Assembly (NCBI GenBank): GCA_015501585.1
Contig: JADNRY010000011.1
Location: forward strand, 434,001 to 498,000
Direction of reading: 5' to 3'
DNA: 64,000 nt
DNA from: Rhodocollybia butyracea
Lineage: Eukaryota; Basidiomycota; Agaricomycetes; Agaricales; Omphalotaceae
Both the position numbers and the translations under genes were made by a program. Shown piece by piece: positions 13,604-25,995 of this stretch. How positions within the stretch are numbered: the first letter of the stretch is position 1; each line of letters begins with the position of its first letter. The notes beneath the pieces are model-generated. The model did no database searches. It was not told where the DNA came from and saw only the letters and a program-made list of their open reading frames with translations.

Positions 13604-14774
13604 TCACCTCTTGTTGTTACCCTGCATGGCAAGAATTTGCACCAAGCGAATGAAGATGTTGATCATATCAAGTTCGAGTCCCACAGATTCGTTAATGGGG
13701 TCTGCCTTCATCACGCCCTGCTCCACTTGGCGAGCGTGTAGCAAAATCTTTTGCATGCTAAATAGTTGACGGTCAGTAAAGGAATTTCAAAGTACAGATC
13801 CGGAACCCACTCGTAGAGAACGAAGCCTCCGAACACAGCCAGTCCACCATAGAGGGAAATAGCTTCAGTGACTGCCAAACTTCGGACTCCAAGGGGAAGG
13901 GCCATAGGTGCCAGAGATGCCAAAGCAACTACAGTCACCCCTGCAAGCAGAGGACCTCCCATATTCAAGAATTTGTCATTCTTGGCAGTAGCACCAACGT
14001 ATGACAAAGATCCAACAATGCCAATAGTGTAGAGGGCTGCACGAGACAAGATAGCCGGGCTAAACAGGAAGAGAGGACTCAAAGTGGCAGCCTGGCAAGC
14101 ATTGAAGCCTAACCAGAAGAGATGTTTCTGGATGGTCTTCTCCGGAGGTGTGAAGAACGTTCCCATCATCGTCCCAATACTACCAACTAGGCTGACACCA
14201 AGGACAAGCCCTACAGAAATAATTTATCAGAGCTTGGTCTGAACATCATGAAGTACTCACAAGGATTAGATGCCATTATTCTGAAAGCCAGACCAGACTT
14301 GAACATAGAACGAGCCGCTGAAGCAGATGCCTTAGAAAGAGAGAGAGAGAGAGCGAACACTAGACAAACCTAGCGCAGTCAAAACAAGTCCACCCCCGGT
14401 GTATTTAAAAGTGTCGTGCAAATATGCTTGCTCTGCAGTTGAGAGACCATCTCTTGTTTCCCTGTTCAAGAAGCCATCGATGATCACTACAGCACCAGCA
14501 ACACCCCCCTGGACCGAAACTTAGGTATAAACAAGAGACCGATTTGCACAGTTAAATGTCTACTTACCGCGGTAATCGCCATTCGCTGCCAAGAAATGGT
14601 CCGTTGTAATGGTACATTCTGCGTAGTGATTGACCTAGACTTGAAAAAGCTCCATGGGATTTGGCGAGAGCCATGGAGTAAACTAAAGGCTCTCCGCTGG
14701 GCAGATTTCCCGGCGGTAAAGTGCAGGAAACTTGTTGTGAGTGGACGAGACGAAGAACAACCTAATCGTTGCAT
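13604..14774 (-). CDS. Mitochondrial Bax inhibitor-1 family protein, GHITM-like
   Basis: A multi-pass protein of the TMBIM/BI-1 superfamily. The GHITM branch sits in the mitochondrial inner membrane and affects cristae shape and ion exchange. The start at 14774 gives a basic presequence (MQRLGCSSSRPLTTSFLHFT ... FFKSRSITTQNVPLQ). Short exons then read AEQAYLHDTFKYTGGGLVLT and SGLAFRIMASNPW, followed by the long exon with hydrophobic helices (LSPLFLFSPAILSRAALYTI, GGPLLAGVTVVALASLAPMA, AVTEAISLYGGLAVFGGFVL). The last intron joins LYD to MQKILLHARQVEQGVMKADP, then INESVGLELDMINIFIRLVQ, the family's conserved C-terminus with the D-x-I-N-x-S motif, ending at TGA 13604-13606. About four introns. 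Convergent with rix7; the stop codons lie about 70 bp apart. Confidence 0.88.
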
Positions 14775-14966
14775 GACGTTGAAGGAAGGAAAATTAGAGA
14801 TAAGCTGCTTATTATAGTCACTGAGCGCCAATTCGCCGAATTGCATGCGTCACGACGGCACGGAATGAATCGGAAGATTCGGAACGCTTTGTGTCAAAAA
14901 CCTAAAGAGTACATGGATGTAAAACTACAATTTTACAGAGACTATCATCTCTCGGGAACTCGACTC

Positions 14967-17395
14967 TCAATCAGACGGCTCCTCATCATCTGAGTCGTCA
15001 AGGGAATATGTGCCAGGCATGGGTCGACGAAGGGCTTGCTGCTGGATCCGGGTTGACCTACGAGAGCCTCCCTCCGCCTGCTCCTGATGTCTCTTTTCTT
15101 CCCAGTCCTCAAGTTTGTTGGATAATTTTGACAATCCCTTCCATTCATGTTTGGCAAGTGTGCTTCCATGTCTTATGGATTCCCAGGCAGCGCTGATTAG
15201 AACAGGTTGCTGAAAACAAAGATCAGCCATGAAAAAACAGAGAAAATGAATCAGATGAAAACCTGAGAGGACCAGCTCACATCACGCACACACGAGCCGT
15301 GTATACGATTAGTACGAGATGGGGATTCGACACCAGAGGGATCTGCCCATATAGGAAGAGTTTTTTGACGGTCAAGAACTTGAACAACAGTCCCGTCTAA
15401 GGACCAGACGTGCACACGTCCATCTGCAGACCCAGAGTAAAGATATTGACCCCCCGTCGTGGTCTCAGGAGAAAAATGACAACGAATTAGTGTCATAAGT
15501 ACCGAGTGCCCGCGGTATGTCATCACACTGCAGTCGAGCGGGTGTGCTTTATATTTGGGCTTGGGGTAACTGGGATATCTGATGATAGTCCCAGGTGATG
15601 AGTGAGAAGTACAACCGAGCAGGTCAAACAAGCACGAACCTGTAGTCAAAATTCGGAACACCATAGTCGATGTGAGCTGCTTGGTCATATTCATCATTGC
15701 TTCGCATCTTGCGAAGATCCCATAGACGCATTGCTTGGTCCTTGCCATTGGAGATGATGTATCGTCCATCGCCCTTGGCAGAAACATAGGTTATACCTTC
15801 TGTGTGTCCAATGAGAACACCCGATGGTTTTGGGGAGCTTCCCAAAGATCGTCTGTCCCTATAAATGTTATGAATCTCCAAGAACTTTGATAAAAAAGAA
15901 CAACCTACCAGACCTTCAAGAAAGTGTCGTCCGACGCGCTGACTAGAACATTTCCAGACGCTTCCGCCCATGCACAACTATTGACATCGTCGTTATGAGC
16001 CAGGATTTTTACACCTAGGGAAGAAGTTCAGTAAAAGTCGGGTTTCATGTCAAGTTGTTGTCCTGACTTCGTTTGTTAGCCAATAGATCGTAGACATAAA
16101 TGTGGCCCCGTCCGCCAGCGATAACTTCGTTACCGTCAGCTGAGAACCTACAAGAAAACAGACCGAAGGATCCAGGACCGGAATAATCCCAGCCAAGCCG
16201 AGGTCCTGCATTGTCGTGGAATGGAATGGGGATCTGTGCAGGATTGTCGTCTCGTGTGCTGCACATGTATGCGGTCGAGGTCTATATATTTAAATGTCAG
16301 CCGAGCTCGCAAAGTCTATCAAAATTACTACGATGGAAGAGTAGATAATTCTAAGGAAAGGATCAACATTGACGCACGATGTAGGAAACGAAAGGCATAC
16401 CGATCGTTGTCCGGGGATAGATTGGCATCTGTGATCGTCCAACGTCCATGCTCACCCTGTATTCTACGGCTAACATTCATTGTGGTTTGCAGATGATGGT
16501 CATAACCTGAGCCGATCTGCGAACCTGCCCTCTGTGGAGGGGCGGTTGTATCGTAGATATGAAGGCGGAAATCTGCAGCCGAATAAATCAATTATTGTCC
16601 AGATTACCAGACTAGGCCTTTGGAGCCACACCTTGTGCGCAAGTATAAAAGAAGGAAGCATCTTTGAATGGGACAATATTGAGTGAGTTCTGCGTGATAT
16701 GCAACAAGTTCGCTACCTTTGGAGTACTGGGCGGTGTATATATTAGCGTCGTAGTTGGCCACTATTACTCCATTAGAATTGGGAACGATGTTCTAGATCA
16801 TTTCAGTCATTTTAGTGCAAAAGAGCAAAATGACATACGGTCGCATAGTCCTCCTTGTACAATGCGGGATGGGGACTCGTGAGCTGGTTACCAAGAACAG
16901 CGGCAAGATTCCTGTTGTTTCTTCTGGCCTTGATCTTGGGCCCAACTCTACCAAAATCTCCACTTTTGATCAGTGATACACCTGCAGGTTGAGGAGTAGT
17001 TGCTGGAGGGAAGGTAAAGACTGTGCGGCTGGTAGGATACCATCCATCGTCTATGTCTTCTATGTCATCATCTACATCCATGTACTCGCCGTCGCCTTCC
17101 TCCTCTTGGTCTTCCTCTTGGTCCTCGACTTGAACTGTGAGAAAATCATCATCATCATCAGCTGAACCTAGGAATTCGGCTATTGTGCTTGTAGCAAAAG
17201 TGGTGCTCATATTGGCACTTGGGCGGGAGGAAGAAGCACGAAGCATATCTGGGGAAATTGCTTAATCAGACAAAGTGAGAAATGACCGATAAGTAACAGA
17301 CTGAGGAGAGTCTGGATATTGCGGCGACTATCGTCAGACAGAGAGCCTGCCCCTCCGGTGCGCTGCTCGGGGTTCGAAGCGTGCTCGTCGTCCAT
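14967..17395 (-). CDS. DCAF11/LEC14B-like WD40 protein
   Basis: Probably a substrate receptor for a CUL4-DDB1 ubiquitin ligase, as its animal relative DCAF11 is. The start at 17395 (MDDEHASNPEQRTGG) is followed by an acidic region (DDDDDFLTVQVEDQEEDQEE) and YPTSRTVFTFPPATTPQPAG. WD40 blades then come from several exons: VIVANYDANIYTAQYS, FRLHIYDTTAPPQR, RWTITDANLSPDNDRMIYSS, FSADGNEVIAGGRGHIYVYD, WAEASGNVLVSASDDTFLKV, GDGRYIISNGKDQAMRLWDL, then GGQYLYSGSADGRVHVWSLD. The C-terminus reads QPVLISAAWESIRHG and ends in an acidic SLDDSDDEEPSD tail. This blade order matches LEC14B/DCAF11. About ten short introns are needed and the boundaries were read by eye. The function in this fungus is inferred from family. 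Confidence 0.82.
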
Positions 17396-17554
17396 GATGA
17401 TGACAGTGAGAGAAACGGCTAAAGCCGTTTAACTGGCCCGCGGAGCTTCCGAGTCCGATTAGTTGAGGCGCTTATTCTTGTCAGTAAGCGGCAAAAAACG
17501 GCAATTTAAACGCCCTTGTCAACTTGAACCCTTCGCGCTTTTCCTCCACCTAGG
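17396..17554. promoter_or_regulatory. Shared divergent promoter between two WD40 genes
   Basis: Only 159 bp separate the start codons of the DCAF11-like gene (minus) and the TBL1-like gene (plus), so both core promoters must lie here. I see no clear TATA box. The GC-rich CCCGCGGAGC block at 17437-17447 is the most obvious candidate element. Confidence 0.55.
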
Positions 17555-19766
17555 ATGGCTCCAATTCAGCAAATACAAATAACTTCAGACGAGATTAACC
17601 GTCTGATATACTCGTACTTTCGGGACTCTGGTATCTGCGACAGTGCTGTCTTGTAATCTCGTTCCTATATTCATTTTACCCCCAGGATTCGAACATTCCG
17701 CCTATACGCTGGTGAAAGAGGCACAACTCGAGAGATCGGCCGTATTCAAAATACATGTACCTAGGGGGGAACTGGTCGAACTTTTAAGCAAAGCTTTGCT
17801 ATACACCGAAGTCGAATGCCATTTCAATGGGTCCGAGACTGCAGTCGAATGCAAAGCAAAGTTTTCTCTTCTCGAGTCCCATACATGCTCCCCAAATCCT
17901 CCAGAATCGCATTCTTTCATCGCACCCATATTCCCACCCCCTGTGATAATGTCTGCACCACCTGTGCAGACCAACGGTGTCTTTCAGGATTCCTCTAGTA
18001 CCAAGCGCAAGAGCAGCCCTCCGCCGCGAAATGTCACCCCTGCTGAAAAACGTCCTAGGAAAGAAGCAAACGACATGGATGTTGATACTCCAGAACCAGA
18101 ACGTTGGTCAACCTGCTACCTTGCCTCCTCATATCTGACATCTCCTCAGCAAAACCTAAGGCAGGGCCATCCAACAAATCTTCGAAAGCCAAGAACTCCA
18201 AGAAACAACGGGTTCAAGGTCCTGCTGACGATGTCACAGATCCTAATGCTATCACCTTGTTGTCAGGACACACTACTGAGGTAGTTTTCGCCCCCTTTTG
18301 TGATATATGCGTTACTTTCTTGTTCACCATAAATAACAGGTGTTTGTATGTGCGTTTAATCCAGTCAAGTACAACTTGCTGGCATCAGGGCAGGTCGTCT
18401 CCAAATCTAATTATGAAGGTCTACTATACATATTCTTCACAGTTCCAAAGACGCCGTAGTCAAAATATGGAAGCTACCTGACCCGACTAATCCTTCTGCA
18501 CCGGCTGAAGATCCTGTCACAATTGACTATTTTTCCAAAGAAGATGCTAGAGACTTGACTTGTCTCAGCTGGAATTCAGCTGGTACCCTGCTTGCCATCG
18601 CATCCTATGATTGTAAACTTCGGATATGTGATATAGCAGGCAGTATGTACTACGAAAACGACAAGCATCAGGTCGATGGATACAGTTTTTGAAATTCGAA
18701 CCATCAAAGCGCTGATTAAATGAATTTTATAGGGCCCAATTTTCACCACAAGATTCTCGCCTTCTGGCCGCTGGCTCTTAACTGCGAGTCTGGATGGTAC
18801 CTCTTGCCTCTGGGATGTTGCCGGTAAACGTCTGCATCGACAGTATAGTGCTCATGAAGGTTAGATACACTTCTGTCCCTTCCTCCCACACCCAATCTTG
18901 ATTATATATATTTAGATTGCTGTCTAGATGTTGACTGGATAAACGACAACATGTTTGCAAGCTGTGGAGCCGATCGGCAAGTCCATATTTTCAGTGTAGA
19001 TGAAGACAAGGCAATCAAGACTTTTGGGTATGCTCTTTCATTATAAACTATCAAGGTCCTGATAATGTCATAAAAGTGGGCACACCGATGAAATCAATCA
19101 GATCAAGTGCAATCCATCTGGGACACGCCTTGCTTCTTGTTCAGACGACATGACTACCAGGATATGGAACGTCTCTAATATCTCGTCATCTTCAGAGGAC
19201 TTGATTCCAGGATTGGGTAGTACTTCTGACAAAGCTATTCTTCTTGAGGGTCACAGACATTCTGTCAGCACTATTGGTTGGTATAGACTTCCTGGGGTGG
19301 AGAATGAGTTGATTGCGACGTGAGTACTTTCGCTCGAGTTCAAACTTTCCGCTCAACACAACATTTCAGTGGTTCATTTGATGGTGCAACTCGTCTGTGG
19401 GATTCTGTAACAGGAAGATGTCTGCATGCCTTTTCGGATCACGCCCGCCCTGTGTATGCACTCGATATAAGCCCTAATAACCAGTGGTTGACGACTGGTG
19501 GTGGGGATGGATGGTTGCACATCTACGATTTGAGGGTATGAACAGTATAATCTTCAAATGATCTCGATATTTAACAAAAGTTACAGTCATATGCGAAACT
19601 CTGGTCGTGGTTTGCTGGTGCTGAGAAGCCTGGTGTTTTCGAGATCCATTGGCAAACGCATAACGGGAACAAGGTCGATCGCATAGGAATGGCGCTTGAA
19701 TGTCGTGCGGCGGGGGTTGTCGATTTACGCAAGGTTCCTGCTATTGCCAACGCTGTGAGGTTATAG
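17555..19766 (+). CDS. TBL1/Sif2-like LisH-WD40 corepressor subunit
   Basis: A scaffold of HDAC3-type corepressors (SMRT/NCoR in animals, Set3C in yeast). Exon 1 gives [26 protein letters not shown], and across the first intron [17 protein letters not shown]: the LisH and F-box-like N-terminal pattern of TBL1. A nuclear-type linker follows ([20 protein letters not shown]). Then come WD40 blades: [70 protein letters not shown] (frame uncertain at this blade), [74 protein letters not shown]. It ends [12 protein letters not shown] at TAG 19764-19766. About nine introns are needed. Length and order match TBL1XR1. Head to head with the DCAF11-like gene. Confidence 0.85.
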
Positions 19767-20992
19767 CCTTATGTAAAGTAGCGCACTCTGTACGATGAGC
19801 AGCATTTTTCAACGGACGGTCATGAGTTCATTTACCTTCCTTGACCCATTGCTCGTCCGCAGGTAGGAACTAAGTGTTGTTTTTTTCTACTGTGGTTCAG
19901 TCTTGGCGATGCTTCATGATTTGGACCGCTTGGTTAGAAGTGGGACTTGCATTCCATGAGGATGCAACCCGCCATTGTATCTATATCCCCGTTTTTCATG
20001 TGATCGTCTTCCCCCATTCCGAAACATTAATAAATTCTTTGCCATCGATAGCGCCGGTTTTCTACTTTCGACATACCTACATACGTAGTATGTTCCTTTC
20101 ACTGCTAGGCTAGCACTAACTCTAACTAATACAGGCTATAAATGTTTCCAACCTGCATGCTCAGGCTACATGCCATGAGGCCCTCCCGAACATCTAGACG
20201 CAGAGGATATTGACATACCAAAAGGCCTGTTGTGTACCACCACTCGATTATGGTGGTGAAGAATGATGTCGTGGAAGATGAACCTGCGATTGAGACTGAA
20301 CGAGAAACGTCCCTGTGTGATGATTACTGTCTCCTTCAAGTCTCGACCAAATGTATAATGATAATCATTGCGATCTTGCTGCGCTGTTGCAACAACGCTC
20401 AAAACTGTTGACGGAGCTCCCGATTTGACCAGAGCAATGAATGACTGTCGACGTTTCGTGTAAGAAACTCGATGTATGGAAACAGATTTCAGAAGCTAAC
20501 TGTTGAGCAATATGTATGTTGATACACAAGAGGGTAAGCACCGTGTTGACAAGAGCGGGGAATGCAGTATCTATTCGCAGCTTCCAGTTCTCGATCCGAT
20601 CTCTCTTCGCGGCGACAACGTTGTGAGCGCTTTGTTAACCAAAAAATCAGGATTACGTATAACAAAGATCTTCTGTCAGGACTCGGGGAGTGCATAGCTG
20701 ACTTCAGAGCGTATGTTTCTCAATTGAAAGGCTGTTGCTTTGACACTTCTAGGTATCACAAAGTTTTGAAAATCAGTTCTACGGAGCAAAGAGACATCAG
20801 CATACAGTCTCATACAGTATACTGAACATACCACCAGGAGTCTTTCGGAAGGCAGTTTCGGAGATCTTGTATTGGACCGTCAGTCTGATGTTTGAGGGCT
20901 TTGAGACTCGTTCATCGTAAGCTTTGCCAGTCAAGGGTGACAGTGTATAAGAGACATGCCAGCTAAGAGATTCTGATTAGGTTATGTAAGGA
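19767..20992. other. Intergenic, about 1.2 kb; possible unrecognised or decayed minus-strand gene
   Basis: No gene was confirmed. On the minus strand between about 20950 and 20160, several short stretches look protein-like: LTGKAYDERVSKPSNIRLTV, then SYALPES followed by KIFVIRNPDFLVNKALTTLS, and 20402-20166 with RDLKETVIITQGRFSFSLNR and RRFIFHDIILHHHNRVVVHN. They lie in the same order but in different frames, and I found no consistent splice set and no start codon. They could be a small multi-exon orphan gene or the remains of one. I recognise no domain. Confidence 0.3.
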
Positions 20993-21045
20993 ACGCGTGG
21001 TCACACAGTCACATGAGATTTGGAATTGCTTTAAACGAAACGCGT
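20993..21045. promoter_or_regulatory. Two MCB (MluI cell-cycle box) motifs upstream of dna2
   Basis: ACGCGT occurs at 20993-20998 and again at 21040-21045 (in context AAACGCGTAA), about 138 and 91 bp before the Dna2 start codon. ACGCGT is the binding site of MBF, the G1/S factor that drives DNA-replication genes in yeasts. Two copies within 53 bp in front of a replication gene suggest the same control here. The positions are seen; the regulation is inferred. Confidence 0.55.
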
Positions 21046-21130
21046 AACTGTGACATAACTTCGTGTATCCTTCTTTTGCTCCGTCCGTCGCGAAATCTTC
21101 TGGAAGCTTTATCACACTCTCTGTCTTCCA

Positions 21131-24100
21131 ATGCCTCCCGCTCCTCACACAACGCAAGAAGAAGCTGCTTTCCTTAATGACCTGTTCGCTCAGCTGGACG
21201 ATTCTGAGTGGTATGCCCCTCCAACCCCCGTAAAAAACAAGACTGCGGACTCTGATAGCAATGAAAATCCTGTAACACCACTAAGATCCAAATCTAAGCC
21301 TCCTGCACGGCTGCCAGCAGTATCTATACATGCTGGCCCATCTCCGTCCAGAGTATTTTCAGCCAGCGATGCAAGTATAGCGTCGATGTTGGAAGGGGTC
21401 GAGGACGACTGGGACTGGAATATGACCGAGATATCACCCATGAAAAAAACAAAGACTATAGAAGTACGCTTTGTTCACCAATCTGCTTCTTATAACGCTA
21501 ATATACTTTACCAGGCTTTTAAACTGGCAGGATCCAGGCATGTAAGCGAAACTTGCACGCGATGCACGGTCGCATCTGTATCAGAAAGCGAAAAATGCGG
21601 TCGTTACTCAAAGGTACATTCAAAATTAAACGTAGAGTCGTAGCAGCTCTTTCATTGTCTTTCTTCATTCAGAGCCTCGTTGTGACCTTAGAGTCAGGGG
21701 AGTGCCGCTCGGTCATATTACAAGATGACTGGGTAACAACACTAGTTGAGCCAAGTAAGTCATTGGTCCCATTCTTCTTGCTGGTATTTGTTAACAAACA
21801 TGATAGATGATATCGTCAACATAATCGGCACATTTACTCCACTTTCGGAATCTTCATCGTCTCTGACATCTTCTATTACCATCTCATCCAAGCATAATCT
21901 TCTTATTCTTCATCCCGACCTACTCCTCACAGCAACGGCTGTGTCTACCGCGGCCCAGTGTCGTCGCCGTCCACTTTTGTCGTCCATGGTACGCTCGTCC
22001 AACGATATATCACCGCCGTTGGTTTGGGGTCATATACTTCACACGGTGGTGCAAGCTTGCTTGTCCGCTCACTGCTGGACTGATCGATGGCTGAACGAAA
22101 AAATTGACGAAGTGGTTCGCGAAAACCTCCTGGATCTAGTTCGTATAAATGTCAACGTAGAAACTGCCGTCAGAGAAATCAAGGCCAGGGCTAAAGGTGT
22201 ACAGTCTTTCTTCGAGAGGTATATGTCAGTGACTCCCAAGGTATGCTCCTTTCTTACAACGCTAGAATAGTCTTCATTACCTCTACAGCCTGATGCTACC
22301 TTGCGCAATAGCCGTTCTTCCAACAACGAAGTTGCCCTTCTTGCAATGTCTGAACTTCTTGATATCGAAGAAGACATTTGGTCACCAACCTATGGTCTAA
22401 AGGGAAAGCTCGACGCTACATTGCAGACTACAATATCCCAGTCAACGAGCAAGGGAAAGCTATCATTCTCCAAACCGAACCTTACCCACGGGCCCAAGCC
22501 ACTCGAAATCAAGACAGGTAAAGCTACAGCGGGAATGGAACATCGTGCGCAGACAATGCTATATACCCTTCTAGCCCAGGAACGATATGGCATTGACGTC
22601 AGCTCGGGCTTGTTGTATTATACTCAGAGCGACGAAGTCGTTCAAGTTCCCGCCAGTCATAACGAGCTAAGAGGACTAATCATTGGTAGAAATGAGCTAG
22701 CAATGTATATGATGCGCCGCCATTCCAACTCAGAGAAACCTTTGCTTCCGGCGACCATTGACGACGAGCGCACTTGCAAAAGATGTTACTCTCTCGATAC
22801 ATGTATGCTTTACAGGAAGGCAAGCGATTTTTTATATTAATCACAACTCCACTAACAGTACTTTTAGGCCGTTGAAAACGTAGAAGACCAAACCTCTCCG
22901 ATCGCTGACGCCTACTCGTTGAAAACTTCCCATCTCACTCTGCCTCAGGCCGCATTCTTCAAAAAGTGGGAAAATCTTTTATCACTTGAGGAACAAGAGG
23001 TTGGCCGTTTTCGGAAAGAACTCTGGACAATGAGCGCAACAGATCGCGAAAAGCATGGCCGTTGCTTTAGCTCTATGGTTTTGGACCTCTCCTATACACA
23101 TCCTCAATCCACGCATTTCAGTGCCCGAGATAAAATTCATTCATACACGTACCGGTTTAGCCGTGCAGGGTTCACTGGCTCGTTTTTGAACGGTTTTCTC
23201 GATGTCAATGATGCGGTCACCGTCTCGGTCGAGCCCCATTTACTAGCTCTTACTCGTGGCTTCATCCTGAAGCTTACTTCGACAGATGTCATTGTTGGTG
23301 TAGACCATGATTTATCCTTAAGTCACATTCGTTCCCGACTTGCCGTTTTCGATTCCTCTCGAGCAGTCTCTGCACAACCTATCGTTTTTCGAATCGACAA
23401 GGACGAAATGCAAGGTGGAATGGGTCGTATACGGGACAATCTTGCTCAGCTCTTTTATGCTGATGGAGATGCTCGAAAACTTCGGCTCATCGTTGATCTG
23501 CAGTGTCCAGAATTCGATGACTCTTGCTCTGTTCATACCCCTCCTTCCGCTGAAGAACATTTAAAACACCTCAACCCGAATCAACTCCAGGCGATAGATA
23601 AGGTAATGCGAGCACACGATTACGCGTTGGTACTCGGTATGCCCGGAACAGGTAAAACAACAGTCATCGCCGCTATGATTAAAATTTTCGTGTCCATGGG
23701 CAAAACAGTCCTTTTGACTTCCTACACCCACTCTGCCGTCGATACAATTCTCTCTAAACTAGTTGATGCGGATTTCAGTATTCTAAGACTGGGAAATGTG
23801 GATAAAGTAAGTTTTCATTAGAAACAGAAATGTCCATGCTAATCAATTTCAAACAGGTGCACCCCGATATCCGAAAATATACACTAGAGAATAGAAGAAA
23901 TGCTACCACCGTTGAGCAATTAGAGCATCAGCTTATGTCGCCACCCGTCGTGGCTACCACTTGTCTGTCCCTTGAAGAGTAAGCATCTTCTTATTCTTGA
24001 CCCGTAACTGAAATATAAATATCTCAAAGTGCCGTGTTTTCTCGGAGGAAATTCGATTACTGTATTGTGGATGAGGCGTCTCAAGTCACGCTGCCCACTT

Positions 24101-25240
24101 GCATTGGTCCTCTTCGGTTCGCCGATAAATTTGTTCTTGTTGGAGACCACTTCCAACTGCCTCCTCTTGTACGTGAAAACTAAAGTTGCATAGGTCCATT
24201 GTCTGATCTGCATTAGGTCCGTAACCGAGATGCTCGAAAAGGCGGTTTAGATGTCTCCCTCTTCCGCTCTTTGTCAAATGCCCATCCTCACGCTGTTGTG
24301 GACCTTGCGTACCAGTATCGCATGAATTTAGATATCATGTTACTGTCTAACAAGCTCATTTATAACGATCGCCTCCGATGTGGTTCTGAAGCCGTAGCTG
24401 GTCGTTCTTTAGTCCTTCCAGACAAATCGTTCCTCAACTCTCTTCACAGTGGTAGCTCGTCTTGCACGCACAAAGATTGCTGGCTAGATCGTGTTATGGC
24501 AGAAAGGTAAACTCCATATGGCTGTCTACTATGAATGCGTTTCCTAACGTGGTGTGCAGCTGTAAAGCCATCTTCGTGGACACGGACCTTGTCCCTGCTC
24601 AAGACTCCAGGGTTGGCGACCTGGTTCAGAACGAAACCGAAGCTAAACTCGTGTATCAAATCACAGAGACTTTGATTAGGAGTGGTGTTCCAACTTCACA
24701 AATAGGAATAATTTCCCTCTATCGGCAACAAATCAAGCTTCTGAATCAACATCTGCGAGCGCATAATGGGCTAGAATTCCTTACAGCTGATAAAAGTCAA
24801 GGTAGAGACAAAGAGTGTATCATAATATCGCTGGTAAGATCGAACGATACAAACCAGGTGGGATATTCTTTGTTTTCAGTCGTAGCCTACTGACATTATT
24901 GTAGATCGGAGAGCTTATGAAAGACTGGCGTCGTATGAACGTGTCGTTTACTCGCGCGCGGTCCAAACTTGTCATAATCGGCTCTCGACGTACTCTCCAG
25001 GGTGCACCCCTGTTGAAAGAGTTTTTTAACTTAATGGAAACCCAAAACTGGATTCTCCGTCTTCCACCTCGAGCAGACGTGATTCACATAGATGCATTCT
25101 GTCAGAACAACCTCAAACGTGGTATAACTGACCAGAATGAAAGCCCAACGAAAAAGACTAAATCTCGGAAGATTAATGGGGAGGATGGTCTTCTTCGAGG
25201 TAGGCCAATTTTGCAGGATTTGATGAATGAAATCAAGTGA
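21131..25240 (+). CDS. DNA2: DNA replication nuclease-helicase Dna2
   Basis: Dna2 trims long Okazaki flaps and resects DNA ends. The N-terminal leader ([20 protein letters not shown]) is probably disordered. An OB-like part follows ([28 protein letters not shown]), then the RecB-like nuclease: [54 protein letters not shown] (metal Asp) and [10 protein letters not shown] (ExK). The Fe-S cysteines are the Cys of AAQCRRR plus [10 protein letters not shown]. The helicase has Walker [21 protein letters not shown], motif [44 protein letters not shown], then [20 protein letters not shown] and the arginine-finger motif [20 protein letters not shown]. All catalytic residues seen are intact. About ten introns of 50-60 nt. 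The C-terminus is basic ([12 protein letters not shown]) and may act in nuclear import. Confidence 0.93.
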
Positions 25241-25422
25241 TCGGAGTGGATAACATCTGTAATACGTATCTAGATAGACAAGACTGTAACTTGTTTCTAA
25301 AGTTAAGAAGGGCTCGGCATTTCGGCTTAACGCGGGCTATTTGTTGATGTTTGTCAGACCTTGATTTTTGTGTATTTCTCGTCGAGTCCATAGTTCCTCT
25401 TCCAGCCCCCCAATTCCAAAAA

Positions 25423-25995
25423 ATGGTCAGTGTTCTTGATGCCTGGTTACTCTGGTGAACTCTTTAGCGTTTGTTTCGATGGTTGGAATCGATGGAATAG
25501 GCTTGGACGCGTTGGATTTGAAAATTTGGAGAGGATTACCTTAGAGGCTGACGTTTTCTCCAGAGCACTGATCTGGCCGCCTCTTACGCTGCTCTCATCC
25601 TAGCAGATGATGGAATCGAAATAACCGTAGGCATATTTTCCATTGTCGTTCACCTATGAATTGAATCGCCAACGCTTTTCCAGGCCGACAAAATCGTTAC
25701 CTTAACAAACGCGGCTAATGTTGATGTTGAACCTATATGGGCATCGCTACTTGCAAAAGCTTTAGAAGGAAAGAATGTGAAGGAGCTGCTCTCGAATGTT
25801 GGATCTGGTGGTGGAGCACCCGCTGCTGTTGCTCCCGCTGCTGGTGGTGCAGGTGCCGCTGCAGCAGAAGCACCGAAGGAGGAGGAGAAGAAAGAGGAGG
25901 AGAAGGAAGAGTCAGACGATGACATGGTATGTCTTCACCCACTTTGTTCGAACTCTAACTAACCAAAATTACAGGGCTTCGGTCTGTTTGACTAA
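25423..25995 (+). CDS. RPP1: 60S acidic ribosomal protein P1
   Basis: A stalk protein that recruits elongation factors to the 60S subunit. Exon 1 is apparently the ATG alone (25423-25425), with intron donor GTCAGT starting at 25426. Exon 2 begins at 25564, giving [20 protein letters not shown]. After another intron, [40 protein letters not shown], then the flexible alanine/glycine hinge ([20 protein letters not shown]) and, after a last intron (25927-25974), the universal stalk C-terminus DDDMGFGLFD with TAA at 25993-25995. About 110 residues, as expected for P1. No other in-frame ATG precedes STDLAA, which supports the start-codon-only exon. A purine-rich coding run makes the hinge low-complexity. 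Confidence 0.92.

Noticed and set aside
25650..25942. Minus-strand and alternate plus-strand frames over the P1 hinge
   Set aside because: Low-complexity shadows of the GAG/GCT-rich hinge; the P1 reading is decisive.
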